A stretch of 64,000 nucleotides of DNA, from positions 887,402,001 to 887,466,000 of the forward strand of contig CM057456.1 of NCBI GenBank assembly GCA_016271365.2, written 5' to 3'. Positions 41,702 through 51,888 of the stretch are shown in pieces. The notes beneath the pieces are model-generated. The model was not told the DNA's origin, ran no database searches, and saw nothing but the letters and a program-made list of their open reading frames with translations. Positions within the stretch are counted from its first letter, which is position 1; each line of letters begins with the position of its first letter. This stretch comes from Neoceratodus forsteri. Lineage: Eukaryota > Chordata > Ceratodontiformes > Ceratodontidae. The translations under genes and the position numbers were made by a program.

Positions 41702-43440
41702 GGGTACCGTATTTCATCAATTTGAAACCGCGGCTTTAAATGCAATAATTTTATTTGGTAAAGGCTTTAATTCGAGGGTGGCATCTAAATGAGGGCAGCT
41801 ATAATTGCAAACAGCTGTTCTGGGTAAGTTTATTACTTAGCTTTGAAATTCAGAGCAAGAACTTACTGCCGATATGCTGAAAAAAAAATCGTATGATTTG
41901 GAATTTAAATTACATGTTGCTAAGCGTGCTGAAGTAGAGGGAAACTGACCTGTGGTACTGGCACTCCATGTAGATGAAAAACAGATTCAGGAGTGGAGGA
42001 AGAGTGTCCTCAAACTTGAAGAAAAGCTTCATGAGGAGGGGTGTACCAGCAACAACCTCAAGCGTCGGCGTCTGGATGGAGCTGGCAGACGTGCAGCATT
42101 GCCAGTTGAGGAGTCGAACCTTGCTACCTGGGTAGCACAGCAGAGGGAAGTGCATCTTCGTGTAACCAGAAAGACGGTTGCCCTTAAAGCATCATCACTA
42201 ATCACAAACCCAGATTTTCAGGCAAGCAGAGGCTGGGTAGATCGATTTCTTTCACAATGGGGGTGTACTATACACCAAAAGACCACTGTAGGTCAGAAGT
42301 TGCCTAAAGATTATGTTCCAAAAGTGATAGACTCTATTTCATTCTATGCCAGACAAATACAGCAGCACAATCTACTGACATCTAGCACTGGAAATATGGA
42401 TGAAACGGCAGTATGGGCCGACATGCCTGGTGATCAAACCATTGAACAAATCGGTGCTAAATCAGTCCCACTACTCACCACTGGCCACGAGAAGCAAAGG
42501 CTCACTGTTTGCTTACCTGCAATGGCACATGGAAGAAAATTTCCCCCGCTACTTGTGTTAAAGGGGAAGAGGATCCCCAAGGACATTGCAGGAGTTACAG
42601 GTGTAGTTGTGGCTATGTCCTTAACTGGATGGATGAACACTGAAATTACAGACATGTGGCTGAAAACAGTGTGGGGAGGAATATCTTTTGGGAAAAGATT
42701 GCTTGTTTGGGACACTTTCCGTTGTCACATTTGCCCAGAGATAAAATCAGTTTGCAGAAAAAAAAATACAATAATGGCAGCTATTCCAGGGGGGTGTACC
42801 AAGCTGCTCCAACCCTCCGACGTATTGTGGAACGCTCCCTTTAAATCCAGATATCGGGAGCTGTATGATGAGTGGCTTGCAAATAGTAATACAGAGTTGA
42901 CAAAGGCAGGTAACCCTCATGCTCCTTCATGTCCGCTAATTGCTGAATGGGTAAAGCTGTCCTGGGCTGCAGTCTCGAGGGAAGTAATTGTTAAATCATT
43001 CAATGTTTGCGGCATTAGCTCAACTGATCCAGACAAAATAAATAGTTTTAAAGCAGATGGCATTGCAAGAGAACATGTGGAAGAGCTGTACAGTAGTCTA
43101 TGGGACTTCGCTGAAGGTGTAGATACCGGTACCCAATGTAACATGTTTGCAAATGAAAGTGACTGTGACTGTGGTTCAGATTATGCAGAACCAGACAGTG
43201 ATTGTGAACTAGATTAATAACAACTGTCGGTCGTGTGTCTGAAATGAAATGACATTTGTACTCTGCTTATCTTTTCTTAACTCAAGCTATTAAAAATAAA
43301 ATTTTAAACAAAACTCTGACTCATACTTTGGGGCAGAGGTCCTAACTGTTCTAACTATTGTTAATTTTGGCTTAAAAATGGGGGCAGCTTTAATTACAAA
43401 GTTTATTTTTAACTCGGGCTACAATTCGAGGGCGGAGATA
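41702..43440 (+). mobile_element. Pogo-like DNA transposon
   Basis: A 1.7-kb unit around a single transposase frame. The left end reads accgtatttcatcaatttga, then ccgcggctttaaa. The right end (cgggctacaattcgag near 43414-43429) is the approximate inverse (ctcgaattgtagcccg). Subterminal text (ggctttaattcgagggtgg near 41764; ggctacaattcgagggcgg near 43417) is shared in direct orientation. Pogo-type elements insert at TA. I could not fix the exact right end, which is diverged. Confidence 0.65.
41874..43217 (+). pseudogene. Pogo-like (POGK/Tigger-related) transposase with one in-frame stop
   Basis: Reading from ATG 41874, the N-terminus (KKSYDLEFKLHVAKRAEVEG) is the first helix-turn-helix typical of pogo. 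A TGA at 41946-41948 interrupts it, and the frame then stays open for 421 codons to TAA. Counting from 41952, residues about 50-120 form a CENP-B-type second DNA-binding domain (GWVDRFLSQWGCTIHQKTT). The DDE-type catalytic domain has NMDETAVW (D150), LVWDTFRCH (D254) and LQPSDVLWNAPFK (D290), a DDD triad with 36 residues between the second and third Asp. The C-terminus is acidic. Such proteins excise and insert at TA, and relatives have been domesticated. The single stop is the only visible defect. No intron or host promoter was seen. Confidence 0.8.
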
Positions 43441-44769
43441 ATAATATCTGGTAGGCTTGGATTGGATTCATTAAGTTGTCCCTGTGTGTTTCTGTTCACT
43501 ATGTTGTCCACTTCCACAATGGCCCCTGCACTGTGTTGACTCTTACCTATTTTTATCAGGTCAGGTGCCAGCAGTTTCAGGCTCTCTCTACTCACAGCAC
43601 ACAGCACTTAGTCACCCTTCTCCCAGTAAGTCCTGGCCACTTACACTTCAGTCTCTGCTCTGCAGAGAGTTGCTGCTGGTAAGTTCCTTAGGTATGATGA
43701 CCATGAAAAGAAGAATGAGCTTGGAGTCAGACAGCCATGCCACCTCAGTATTTTCAAACTACTCGGTCACCTACAGTTCTCCAGTGCACAAGCTGAACTA
43801 AGCCCTGATTTTTGAAGAGCCAGCCGCCAGTGCTTGCCACACCCCCACACCATTAATTCACTGAACAACCAGCAAATTAGGGGTAAGACTCATGCAGAGA
43901 AGATATGATAGGATTTTACTTCTTCTTTAGTTTTCCTGCTGCACAGCACCTACTGTGTCTGATCTTTATTTTCCAGTGGCACAGAGCAGAAAACTAGACT
44001 GGTGCCACTGCATACAACAAAGGCAGATAGGCAGGGGGCACACAATGTTGCCACTGTGGTCTCCCCCACAATTGGGGGATGGGGATGCCACTAGACACCA
44101 GGGAAATAATAAACTATGGGGGATAGCAATTGGTGGGTGGGGGGCACCACTAGACACAAGGGACAAAATATAGGATTTTTCTTCTCATGAAAAAGGATTG
44201 GCCACAAACAAAAAAGGATTTCTTTTTTGTTTCATACAGTGGGGAAATGAGTCATGAGAAAGGATTTAAAATGTAACAAAAAACACATTTGGGGGTCATT
44301 TTTCCAACACTTAATTGCAAAATCCACTTAATGGGGTCCCGATGAGCCAGATACAATAGATGATTTGATCTCTCTTCAGGATATCATTTTTTTGTGGCTT
44401 TTGAATTTATTTTTTTAGGAAAAAATGGAAACAAGATGGCAGCACACAATAAATGATTATTCCAACACAAAAAATAATCCTTATTTTGTTTAATACAGCT
44501 ATCTTGAAATGCTTACTGAGCAGGCTCGGAACAGAAATTAAAAAGTTAAATAATGTTGAAATGGATTCATATTTTTTCACCAAACCAGCAAAAGGCATAT
44601 TTGTGGGCCAGCCCATATCTACCCTGAAAATTTCAGACCAAAATTACAAACTGTCTGAGCTGTAGGCAAGCTCAAAGAAAAACTGCTTAGAAACAGCAAA
44701 ACACCCGAACAATCACTTTTTGCAGAAAATGCAAAGGGTAACGCACATGGTGGTGTGGGCAGAGGGGTC
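43441..44769. other. Intergenic sequence with duplicated ccactagacaccaggga blocks
   Basis: No gene found. At 44081-44165 two tandem diverged copies of a roughly 60-bp unit carry gccactagacaccaggga and accactagacacaaggga, with ggatagcaatt between them. The same unit lies in the 27-28 kb foldback arms. Otherwise unclassified. Confidence 0.4.
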
Positions 44770-44855
44770 CAAGGGGCGCTTTCAACCCTAACACCGAATT
44801 TTCTCACTTTTGTCGGTGTGGAACAACCTTAACTAATGCATTAAATGGATTTTTT

Positions 44856-44902
<47 letters not shown>
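44770..44902 (-). repeat. Foldback-family arm plus (TA)n microsatellite
   Basis: 44776-44862 is the inverse of 63797-63890: ctttcaaccctaacaccgaa, ttttctcacttttgtc and gtggaacaac.ttaactaatg all match. A (TA)n tract at about 44863-44899 follows. The same arm-plus-TA arrangement occurs at the right edge of the window, in opposite orientation. Confidence 0.65.
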
Positions 44903-44904
<2 letters not shown>

Positions 44905-44914
44905 AGAGCGAGAA

Positions 44915-45086
44915 TAATGGATAGGTAAATGTGTGTTATGGATTTTTTTCACATACCCAAGGTGTGTGATGACCCATAAAACTCAAGAGCAAAGCTCGAA
45001 AGGTTAATGTGGTCATCACACGCTATGGGTATCACGTGCTGAGGGTGTGTGAAAACTATCCATAACATCAAACTTACGTATCCTTT
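44915..45086. repeat. Hairpin element
   Basis: The left arm ggataggtaaatgtgtgtta, then tggatttttttcaca and ggtgtgtgatgacc, pairs with the right arm ggtcatcacacgctatgg, then gtgtgtgaaaactatccat and aacttacgtatcc. The stem is about 70 bp with mismatches around a 30-bp loop. It is MITE-like; no target duplication was fixed. Confidence 0.6.
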
Positions 45087-45447
45087 ATTTTTCATAATTG
45101 CTGGTGTGGAGGTTTAGGCTGTATTTCTAACAGGTTGAAAGAAAAAGATTTTTTTTTTTGCTAGAGAGCAGTTGATGTTCGAGTACTTGAGGTGACAGAG
45201 GAGACAGCCACCATGAGTACCCACTTTTAATGTCTCACACTGGCAATGCTGCATGGCAAGCTTCAGATGCAGTATTTCTTAGGGAAGTGTCATATCAATT
45301 GGATTTCTGGTTATTATGAAATGTCATATCAATCAGATTTGGGGTTATTATTGCCTTTGGAGCACAATAATCCAAAAACTGGTTGATATGCATTTTTAAC
45401 AAAACAGTAATCCAGTTGATATTTATGGTCACCTGTAATTATATATA

Positions 45448-47342
45448 TCCATAGCAAAAAACATTGTTAATGCACCAGTTAGGATTCGGGCTAAAGTGAC
45501 AAAAGCTGAGAAATGTGACATTAGGGTTTCCAACCCTAACTCTTCACCCCCCCAACAAGCAGGAAAAGGAGCAAGGCAATACAAGCAACTAGAGACAGCT
45601 ATCATCAGGTAAGACAAACGGCATACAACTCTCTGCAGATAACACAAGAGGCATCCATCATCATGGTCCACCAGTTCTGTAGCCATGGATACATATGCTT
45701 ACTTCAAATGTACACACCCACTTTAGTCTGAAGAATTTTTTTTCTGTTATCATATATGAAAGATACAATGTTGTCTACCCATGAAGTACAGTAATGTAAT
45801 CATTAAATTTTAATGTGAATATACAGTATATGTTTGCACAGCATTATAGAAGAAATCAGTGTCATTGCTGAGTACATCTGAAAGTGTGCTAAACATTTGT
45901 CATTTCTATTTTTTGCTCAGTAAGACATTTATTTGTGGATAAGGTTGTTAGAAATGGAGTGATGTGTTGTGAGAAAATGCCTCTACACTATTACTGTACT
46001 GTAATGCTCTTCTGTCAGTTTAAGATGCAAATCTAGTGCTATATAATTTTTTGTTTCTTATTTACAGATAGATCCTATGAAAAAAACAATGATAATTATA
46101 AGAAAGTAATACACAAAGATATCTGGAATTTTACATTCAGATCATATTAGTGGCAATGTTCTGAAATCATAATACCATGTATCATGTATCTTCTTCTTTT
46201 TTCTCTGTAGTGATGGTTCCATTAAGTTATAATATTATCTGACTGTGGCACAGAGAGACTGCCATTTGATGACATATACTAGCACACTTTAGTGTTTGTA
46301 TATTTTAACTATCTTGTCATAATTTCTGTCTTTATACACACATTATTTTTCAATGTTGTTACTATAACATGCCATAGAAAGAGAAAGTCAATAACTGATA
46401 TACGAAGAATGAGTTTCCCATAGCTATGTAGTGTTACAATATGAGGCAATCTTATTTATTATTTGCACAGCAGCAGAGCTATTCCAACTTGATACAATTG
46501 TATTCAGTTTTTAGTGTATTTCTAACTAAGCATAATAGCATGTGACAAATATTGTTTCAAGTAGTGTCAACAACAGAAGAGCACTCTTAGAAGAAGCAAT
46601 TTTTTGTGATGCATAGTTTGACAAAATGGTAGGCAAATAATTTTGTTATCCTGTAGTGCTGTGCGGAATTTTCATATTCCAGTGGAATGAAATTTCGTGG
46701 AATTTTTGAAATTCTTCCAAATTTTGCCAGAAACGGAACGGCAGAATTCCGCTGCAGAAAAATGTGGAATGAGTTTTTCCACAACATTTCCATGGAATTG
46801 TATTCTGCATATCTCAATATTTTCCATAGAAATGGTTATGGAATGATTTTCCATGGAAAAAATGCTGTTCCACAGAATATTATTCCATGGATTATAGCAG
46901 GAGGAATTTTGCAGAAGAACCAGTGAAATTCCAGCAGAAATTCTGCTGGCAGAATGGTCATTCTATACTAATTCCACTGGTGGAATTCTGCATTCCACAC
47001 AGCACTATTATCCAGTTATCTTCTTCGTGTTTCCTTTGTTTCCATTTACCATTTCAAAGGCAGTTGTGTATCTGTTGAAGTGTGTATGTGTATCCATGGC
47101 TATAGAAGTGGTGGGCCATGATGATGGATGTCTCTTGTGTTATCTGCAGAGTTGTATTTTGTTTGTCTTACCTGATAATGGCTGTCTCTGGTTGCTTGTG
47201 TTGCCTTGCCCCTTCACTGCTTGTTGGGGGGGGGATACAGAGTTAGGTTTGGAATGCTTAACATCACATTTCACAACTTTTACTACTTTAACCTGAACCC
47301 TAATTGGTGCATTAACGGTTTTTTGCAATAAATTTTCTTACT
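45448..47342. mobile_element. 1.9-kb foldback element with arms of about 250 bp
   Basis: 45448-45700 and 47088-47342 are inverted copies at high identity: gcaaaaaa.c.ttaatgcacc, gtgacaaaag, ggcaa.acaagcaac.agaga, atcaggtaagacaaa, gcagataacacaagag and gtagccatggatacata all occur in mirrored order. The roughly 1.4-kb centre is AT-rich, has no transposase and contains a younger MITE (46654-47007). The element class is not clear from the ends. Lone arms of the same family are at 39541 and, more distantly, at 44770, 58605, 62650 and 63797. Confidence 0.7.
46654..47007. mobile_element. 354-bp hAT-like MITE
   Basis: Terminal inverted repeats tagtgctgtgcggaat (left) and tagtgctgtgtggaat (right, inward) differ by one base. 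They are flanked by 8-mers ttatcctg (46646-46653) and ttatccag (47008-47015), one mismatch apart. The interior is built from recurring ggaatt/aattcc palindromes. Terminus and duplication length fit hAT-type MITEs, and the terminus resembles that of the 27034-28134 foldback (tagtgttgtg). Confidence 0.75.
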
Positions 47343-48469
47343 TTTTCAGAATGTATTCAGAACACAGTTTTTTTTTGTTATCTATCTTTTCACACCACTC
47401 TACTACTACTACATACCATGCCCAATACTTATCAGAGTACCTCATAAAATCTCCATATCAAATAACATGTTATCATTACAATGTACTGTGCCAAGTTTGA
47501 GAGTTCCCTTCAACAAGAAATCATAAAGAAGTTTATTCATGTTTTGCAGATGGTAATTGAATTTCTGTTTATAAACCATTTAACAAATGATATTCATAGC
47601 TAAAATATCTTTTGTAAACTGTATTCGACTCGATTGTAATACAACCCCAGAATATTTAATCAGTATCTATGAAGAAAGAGACATAACACAGAATAAAAGT
47701 TTTAAAAAAAATTAAAAAATGTCAGTTAAATTAGTACCAAATTTTAGCAGTGTTCCTGGAGAGGCCAAAAAAACAAGTACTTTAAAAGAGAAAAAGTAAT
47801 CTTCCACTCCACAAACAAGTGAGTTATCTGAGAGTATCATAGATGACTGTTAACAACATATATACATAATGGCATTTAGAAACTATTTACAACTATTTAC
47901 AACACTGTAGTTGGAAAATTTCACACTCAATCCCTTAATGAAGGTGATCCTAGAAAAAAGCAGGAACACATGATGAGTAGCATACTAGATGCATCAGTGA
48001 AAAACAATACATTTAGTTTTCAGCTTGCCACTTGCAAAAGATGTACATGTTTTGAACCAGTTCAGAAATATAGGTGACATGTCATTACTTAAATGCTGAA
48101 ACATTTATTAGTCTAACAATCTATACAGTGTCCTGGCAAAATATTTAATATATACAACAGCGCACACAGATATCAACTGCATTACTTTTCAAAATATATA
48201 ATTACAGCAATGGCAATGCAGTGTATTTACAGAAAGACATTTTCAACCATATATACATATTTACAAGTCTGAGTCATAATTTGATAGGTGGTATAATCAC
48301 ATTCAGGTATGGTGCAGTTTGAAAGACATGGGGCTCCATTTTCAAGGAGCCCTTAGATTGCTGCATAACCCCATTGATCACTATCAAACACTACAACACC
48401 ATTGCTACCATCAATAGAATCAGTCACCATATGAGCAGAATCACTTGAATTTGTTACTCCTAATGTTGT
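47343..48469. other. AT-rich sequence, possibly 3' UTR of the adjacent pseudogene
   Basis: No repeat family or open frame of note. It lies downstream (in the minus direction) of the retrocopy-like coding stretch and begins beside a 9-T run (47370-47378), which could be a decayed poly(A) tail on the minus strand. This link is inference. Confidence 0.3.
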
Positions 48470-49975
48470 CTCAGACCTAAAACATTTTTTAAAGCCATAT
48501 GGGCAGAATGTCCAGAAAATGGCAGCCTTTCATAGTACAATCCGGTTAGTAAACCATCAGCTCCTCCAGTCTCAAGTTCAGATGCTACATTTATCAATTG
48601 CATAAGAAGTATTTGAGAATACAGTTCATTACAAACTGTAATAAGTTGTCATGATTGTTCTTGAACGTCTTCTTGAACTTGTTTGTGAACAGAGTCCACA
48701 TCCTTAAAATAGTACTTTAAATCAATTTTCTACATAACCTAAATAAATCAATTTCCAACTGGGATTTGTCCATCTTCTTATCAGAAACAAAAGATAGCCC
48801 CTTACTTTAAATTTCTACCTGAGTTGCTGTTCATGGCTGGAGATATTCAAAACTGGTGACCCAGTTATTCCATTCTCATTTGTCTCTGGGATGTCATTGC
48901 TTTGCCCCCAATATTTTTTCTTAGAGCATCTGTTCTTTCTTTTCTTTGATCTTTTACTGCACCTCTGATTATTGACTGCTGACCCTTTTTGGTGTTCTGT
49001 GCATTTTGATTCAGGGAAGGGGGTGATATATCTGGCTACTCCACAGTCTTTGTATAAAAATCTACCCTCTTGTAATTTTGTGCATGCATGTTGTTACTTT
49101 TGACATGGTCCTTATTCTTGCCCCAGTTCCTGCTCCTTCTTCTCTGAAAGTGACTATGAGATCGTGAGCACCACTGTCTGGTCACATTCATCTCTTTTTC
49201 CCAAGAAAAGACTCCCACATGTTTATATTACAATTTATCTCTTAAAGACTTTGACTTTTTCTTTATCAAACTTCAGCTTCATGTTTATTCACCACTTCCA
49301 TATTAGAATTATATAGCTGTTGGTAATTTGCTTGTACACTATTTGAAAAGTTGCCAATTCCAGTTGTATTACTTTGATAGCATTCTGGACATTGCTGTGT
49401 ACTTCTGTCTTGTTCTATTAAAATACAGTTTGAAAGAACAAGTGTCTGATGCTGTTTCCCATCTTATTCTCAAATCTGAATCAAAGCTGCCACTGGATGG
49501 TGTCTTTCCTACTTTTTAGCCCCTGTGGGACCCTGTTCTTCTTTATATATTAAGAAAAGGTGGTTCCATTAAACTGAGCATTGGTCTTATGAATTTTTTT
49601 TATTTTTACAACTTTTTAAATAAATCAGATAATTCATGCTGGTTATCTGGGGTTGAGTCCTCATTTGTAAACAGACCATGAATAAAGGAACTTCGATCAT
49701 TATTCCCTTGGTCTTGGAATATATTTAATTCATTATCAGCTGCACCTCTAGACTGGAACAGGAAAATTTACTCCTCTTCCTCCATTTCAGCAAGCTGGGA
49801 TCTGCTGATGGCCATTTGAGCAAGGGCTTGGCTCCGCAATAAATCAGTAATTTAAACAAAAATCTCCTGATTTTAAAAATAAAACCTGTTCACTCCAGCT
49901 GACAAACAGAGGTCTTTTTTTTCTGAACTGTAGTCCTGACATCCAATATGTTTCCTTCCTCTGTGAGGCAGGTGC
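48470..49975 (-). pseudogene. Probable processed pseudogene of an unrecognised host protein
   Basis: On the minus strand, long protein-like stretches follow one another with isolated stops or frame changes. About 49950-49890 reads DSVDSEGTCLTEEGNILDV. 49850-49590 reads LLRSQALAQMAISRSQLAEM, then one TAA, then SSFIHGLFTNEDSTPDNQHE. 49440-49290 has QCPECYQSNTTGIGNFSNSV and NYQQLYNSNMEVVNKHEAEV. 48720-48480 reads FKDVDSVHKQVQEDVQEQ, one TGA, then LLMQLINVASELETGGADG. The composition (Cys pair, coiled-coil segments, long Glu/Gln-rich frames) is that of a normal cellular protein rather than an element. Contiguity without intron-like gaps suggests a retrocopy. No RT-type motif is present. I do not recognise the gene. 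Confidence 0.45.
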
Positions 49976-50109
49976 CTTCAGAATCCACTGAGTCGTGGCA
50001 AAGAACCATTAGAAAAACATTATCCATACAATAGAAACTTTTGTTCGGATATATATATAGACAGAGAGAGAACTAGATAGACAGCTATTAATATTACAGT
50101 AGCACAGTA

Positions 50110-50446
50110 GCGCCACTATAGCTAGGGTTGAGTAGGCAGTTTAATGTTAAACCTCAAATTTTGCACTTTAATGACTTTGCAACTGTTCAATGGATTTGCA
50201 TCAAATTTGGTATGCGCTGTCCTGTGGGATAGATCTCTTGACTTACCAAGTTTTCGTTTGATCAGATTTGTGGATGTTATGCTGTGAATAGTGAAAAAAA
50301 TGTAAAAGTCATTTGTTCCGCTTGTTTGGGCTGTTTTCTTCCTCATCAAACTGTGGCCACACCTATTTGAAACTGGGGTATGAAATTTTCAGTGTAGACA
50401 AAGCTTGCCCCAAAGAACAAGCCAGTATTAGTTTCGTGAAAAAATA
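50110..50446 (+). repeat. Isolated unit of the 58.9-62.6 kb repeat
   Basis: From about gctagggttgagtaggca (50119) it matches the start of each unit in the right-hand array (tttaatgttaaacctcaaat; actttgcaactgttcaa; aagcttg.cccaa.gaacaagccagtatt near 50400). It ends at gtgaaaaaatata (50440), exactly where the minus-strand CR1 fragment starts. It is probably the insertion site of that CR1 or a deletion junction. Confidence 0.7.
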
Positions 50447-51150
50447 TAAAGGGTCTAAGATTGCTCCCTCACGAGTAGGTTCCAAAACTAGCTGTCTGAG
50501 GCATGCCACCTGAAAGGAATCAAGAATGGCCCTGCTTTTGGACATGGCTGCATCAAAGGTGCTCCAGTTAACATCTGGCATATTAAGGTCCCCCAACAAC
50601 AGTATCTCCCCTTTCTCTGCCATCCTAAGTATGCCTTCTATCATATCCTTGTCCATTCCCTCCCCTGACATGGGGGTCTGTATACAACCCCTGTGCAGAT
50701 TGTGGTGCCATTTCCAGTCTCTAAGGTGACCCACAGTGCCTCCTCTCCTCCCTGTTTACTCTTTTGTTCAGTTGCTTTTATCCCTTTTATCCCTTCCCTT
50801 ACATAGAGAGCTACTCCACCCCATCTTCTCCCCTCCCTGTCTCTCCTGTAGGTTGTGTACCCAGGTATGTTAACATCCCAGTCATGGTTCTCTGTCTACC
50901 ATGTTTCTGTGACTGATACAATATCCAGGCATCCCTCTTTCGTCAAGGCCACCAGTTCAGGGAGCTTGTTGCCCAGACTATGGGCATTGGTACTCATTAC
51001 CCTCATTTCTTGATGGCCTTACCCCTTTTTGCCCCATCCCTGTTTTTATTGCATTTGTCACTTTCTCCATTTACCCCTGTACTTCTCCCTATTGACATCT
51101 CTATGTTGGTGTCTACCTCACTTAGTACCCTGATTTTTTGGGGGGCCTAG
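50447..51150 (-). pseudogene. CR1 ORF2 endonuclease fragment
   Basis: On the minus strand the reading includes a CR1-like start (text equivalent to ALTKEGCLDIVSVTETWW, with several stops, about 50990-50900), the IPGYTT-like block and, from 50734 down, ILLLGDLNMPDVNWSTFD (the GDfN-lPdi.W catalytic block, about 50610-50555), then LVLEPTREGAILD. It ends at 50447 before the final SDH block. Multiple stops and frameshifts are present. Confidence 0.6.
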
Positions 51151-51186
51151 GATTTCCCTGCTCCTCTCCAGTGCCTCCCCCCTTGG

Positions 51187-51414
51187 CTAGTTTAAATGAT
51201 TGCCAATGAAGCATTTAAATCTATCACCTAGAATCCTGGTTCCCCTCCTGGACAGATGCAGACCAACATGCAAGTATAGGCCTGCTTCCCTCCAGGTGGA
51301 CCTCCAGTCCCCAATGAAGCCAAATCCCTGAGCTCTGCACCAGTTTTTCAACCACAGATTGAATCCCATGGTGTGGAGCACCCTAACCTCACCCATGCCA
51401 TAGACAGACAACAC
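51187..51414 (-). pseudogene. CR1 ORF1 C-terminal esterase segment
   Basis: The minus-strand frame carries VYGMGEVRVLHTMGFNLWLK, NWCRAQGFGFIGDW, LYLHVGLHLSRRGTRILGDR and the terminal GNHLN stop. This is the end of the CR1 ORF1 esterase domain. The block V Asp of DGLH has become Val (VGLH), removing a catalytic residue. The upstream part (VQEAFVEMGRGLRQIAHTVT) spans the L1 insertion site at 51479/58342. Confidence 0.75.
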
Positions 51415-51888
51415 CTCCTAGAAGGTTACCGTGTGTGCTATTTGTCTAAGGCCCCTCCCCATCTCCACAAATGCTTCTTTTTTTTTTAAACTTTATTTAT
51501 AGAAGAACCATCGGGTTGAGAAGAGCTCTACATAGTCAGATAAACAATGACATCTCGTTCAGTTACAATATAGTACATGTACGCATAGCTTGGGTACAAT
51601 CCATGATCCATCTAAAGAAACACCTTTTTATACAGTGAAACTAATCATCTGTAACCATTGTGTTCTTACCAATACCTTCTATTCCTGGAATTCCCCCCAT
51701 TTTTACATGAGGATACTAATGCAGCCCATCATTTTATTATAAACCCCTGCCCAGTCCAACGCCAGAGGAACTCTTTTCTACATGCCGAAAACAATGCCTT
51801 CAGTACATGTGGTTACCTAAAAGAGCAGAAACCATTCTTTCCCCAAGGCCCTCTCCAGGGGGGACCAGATCTTATCATATTTGTCTAA

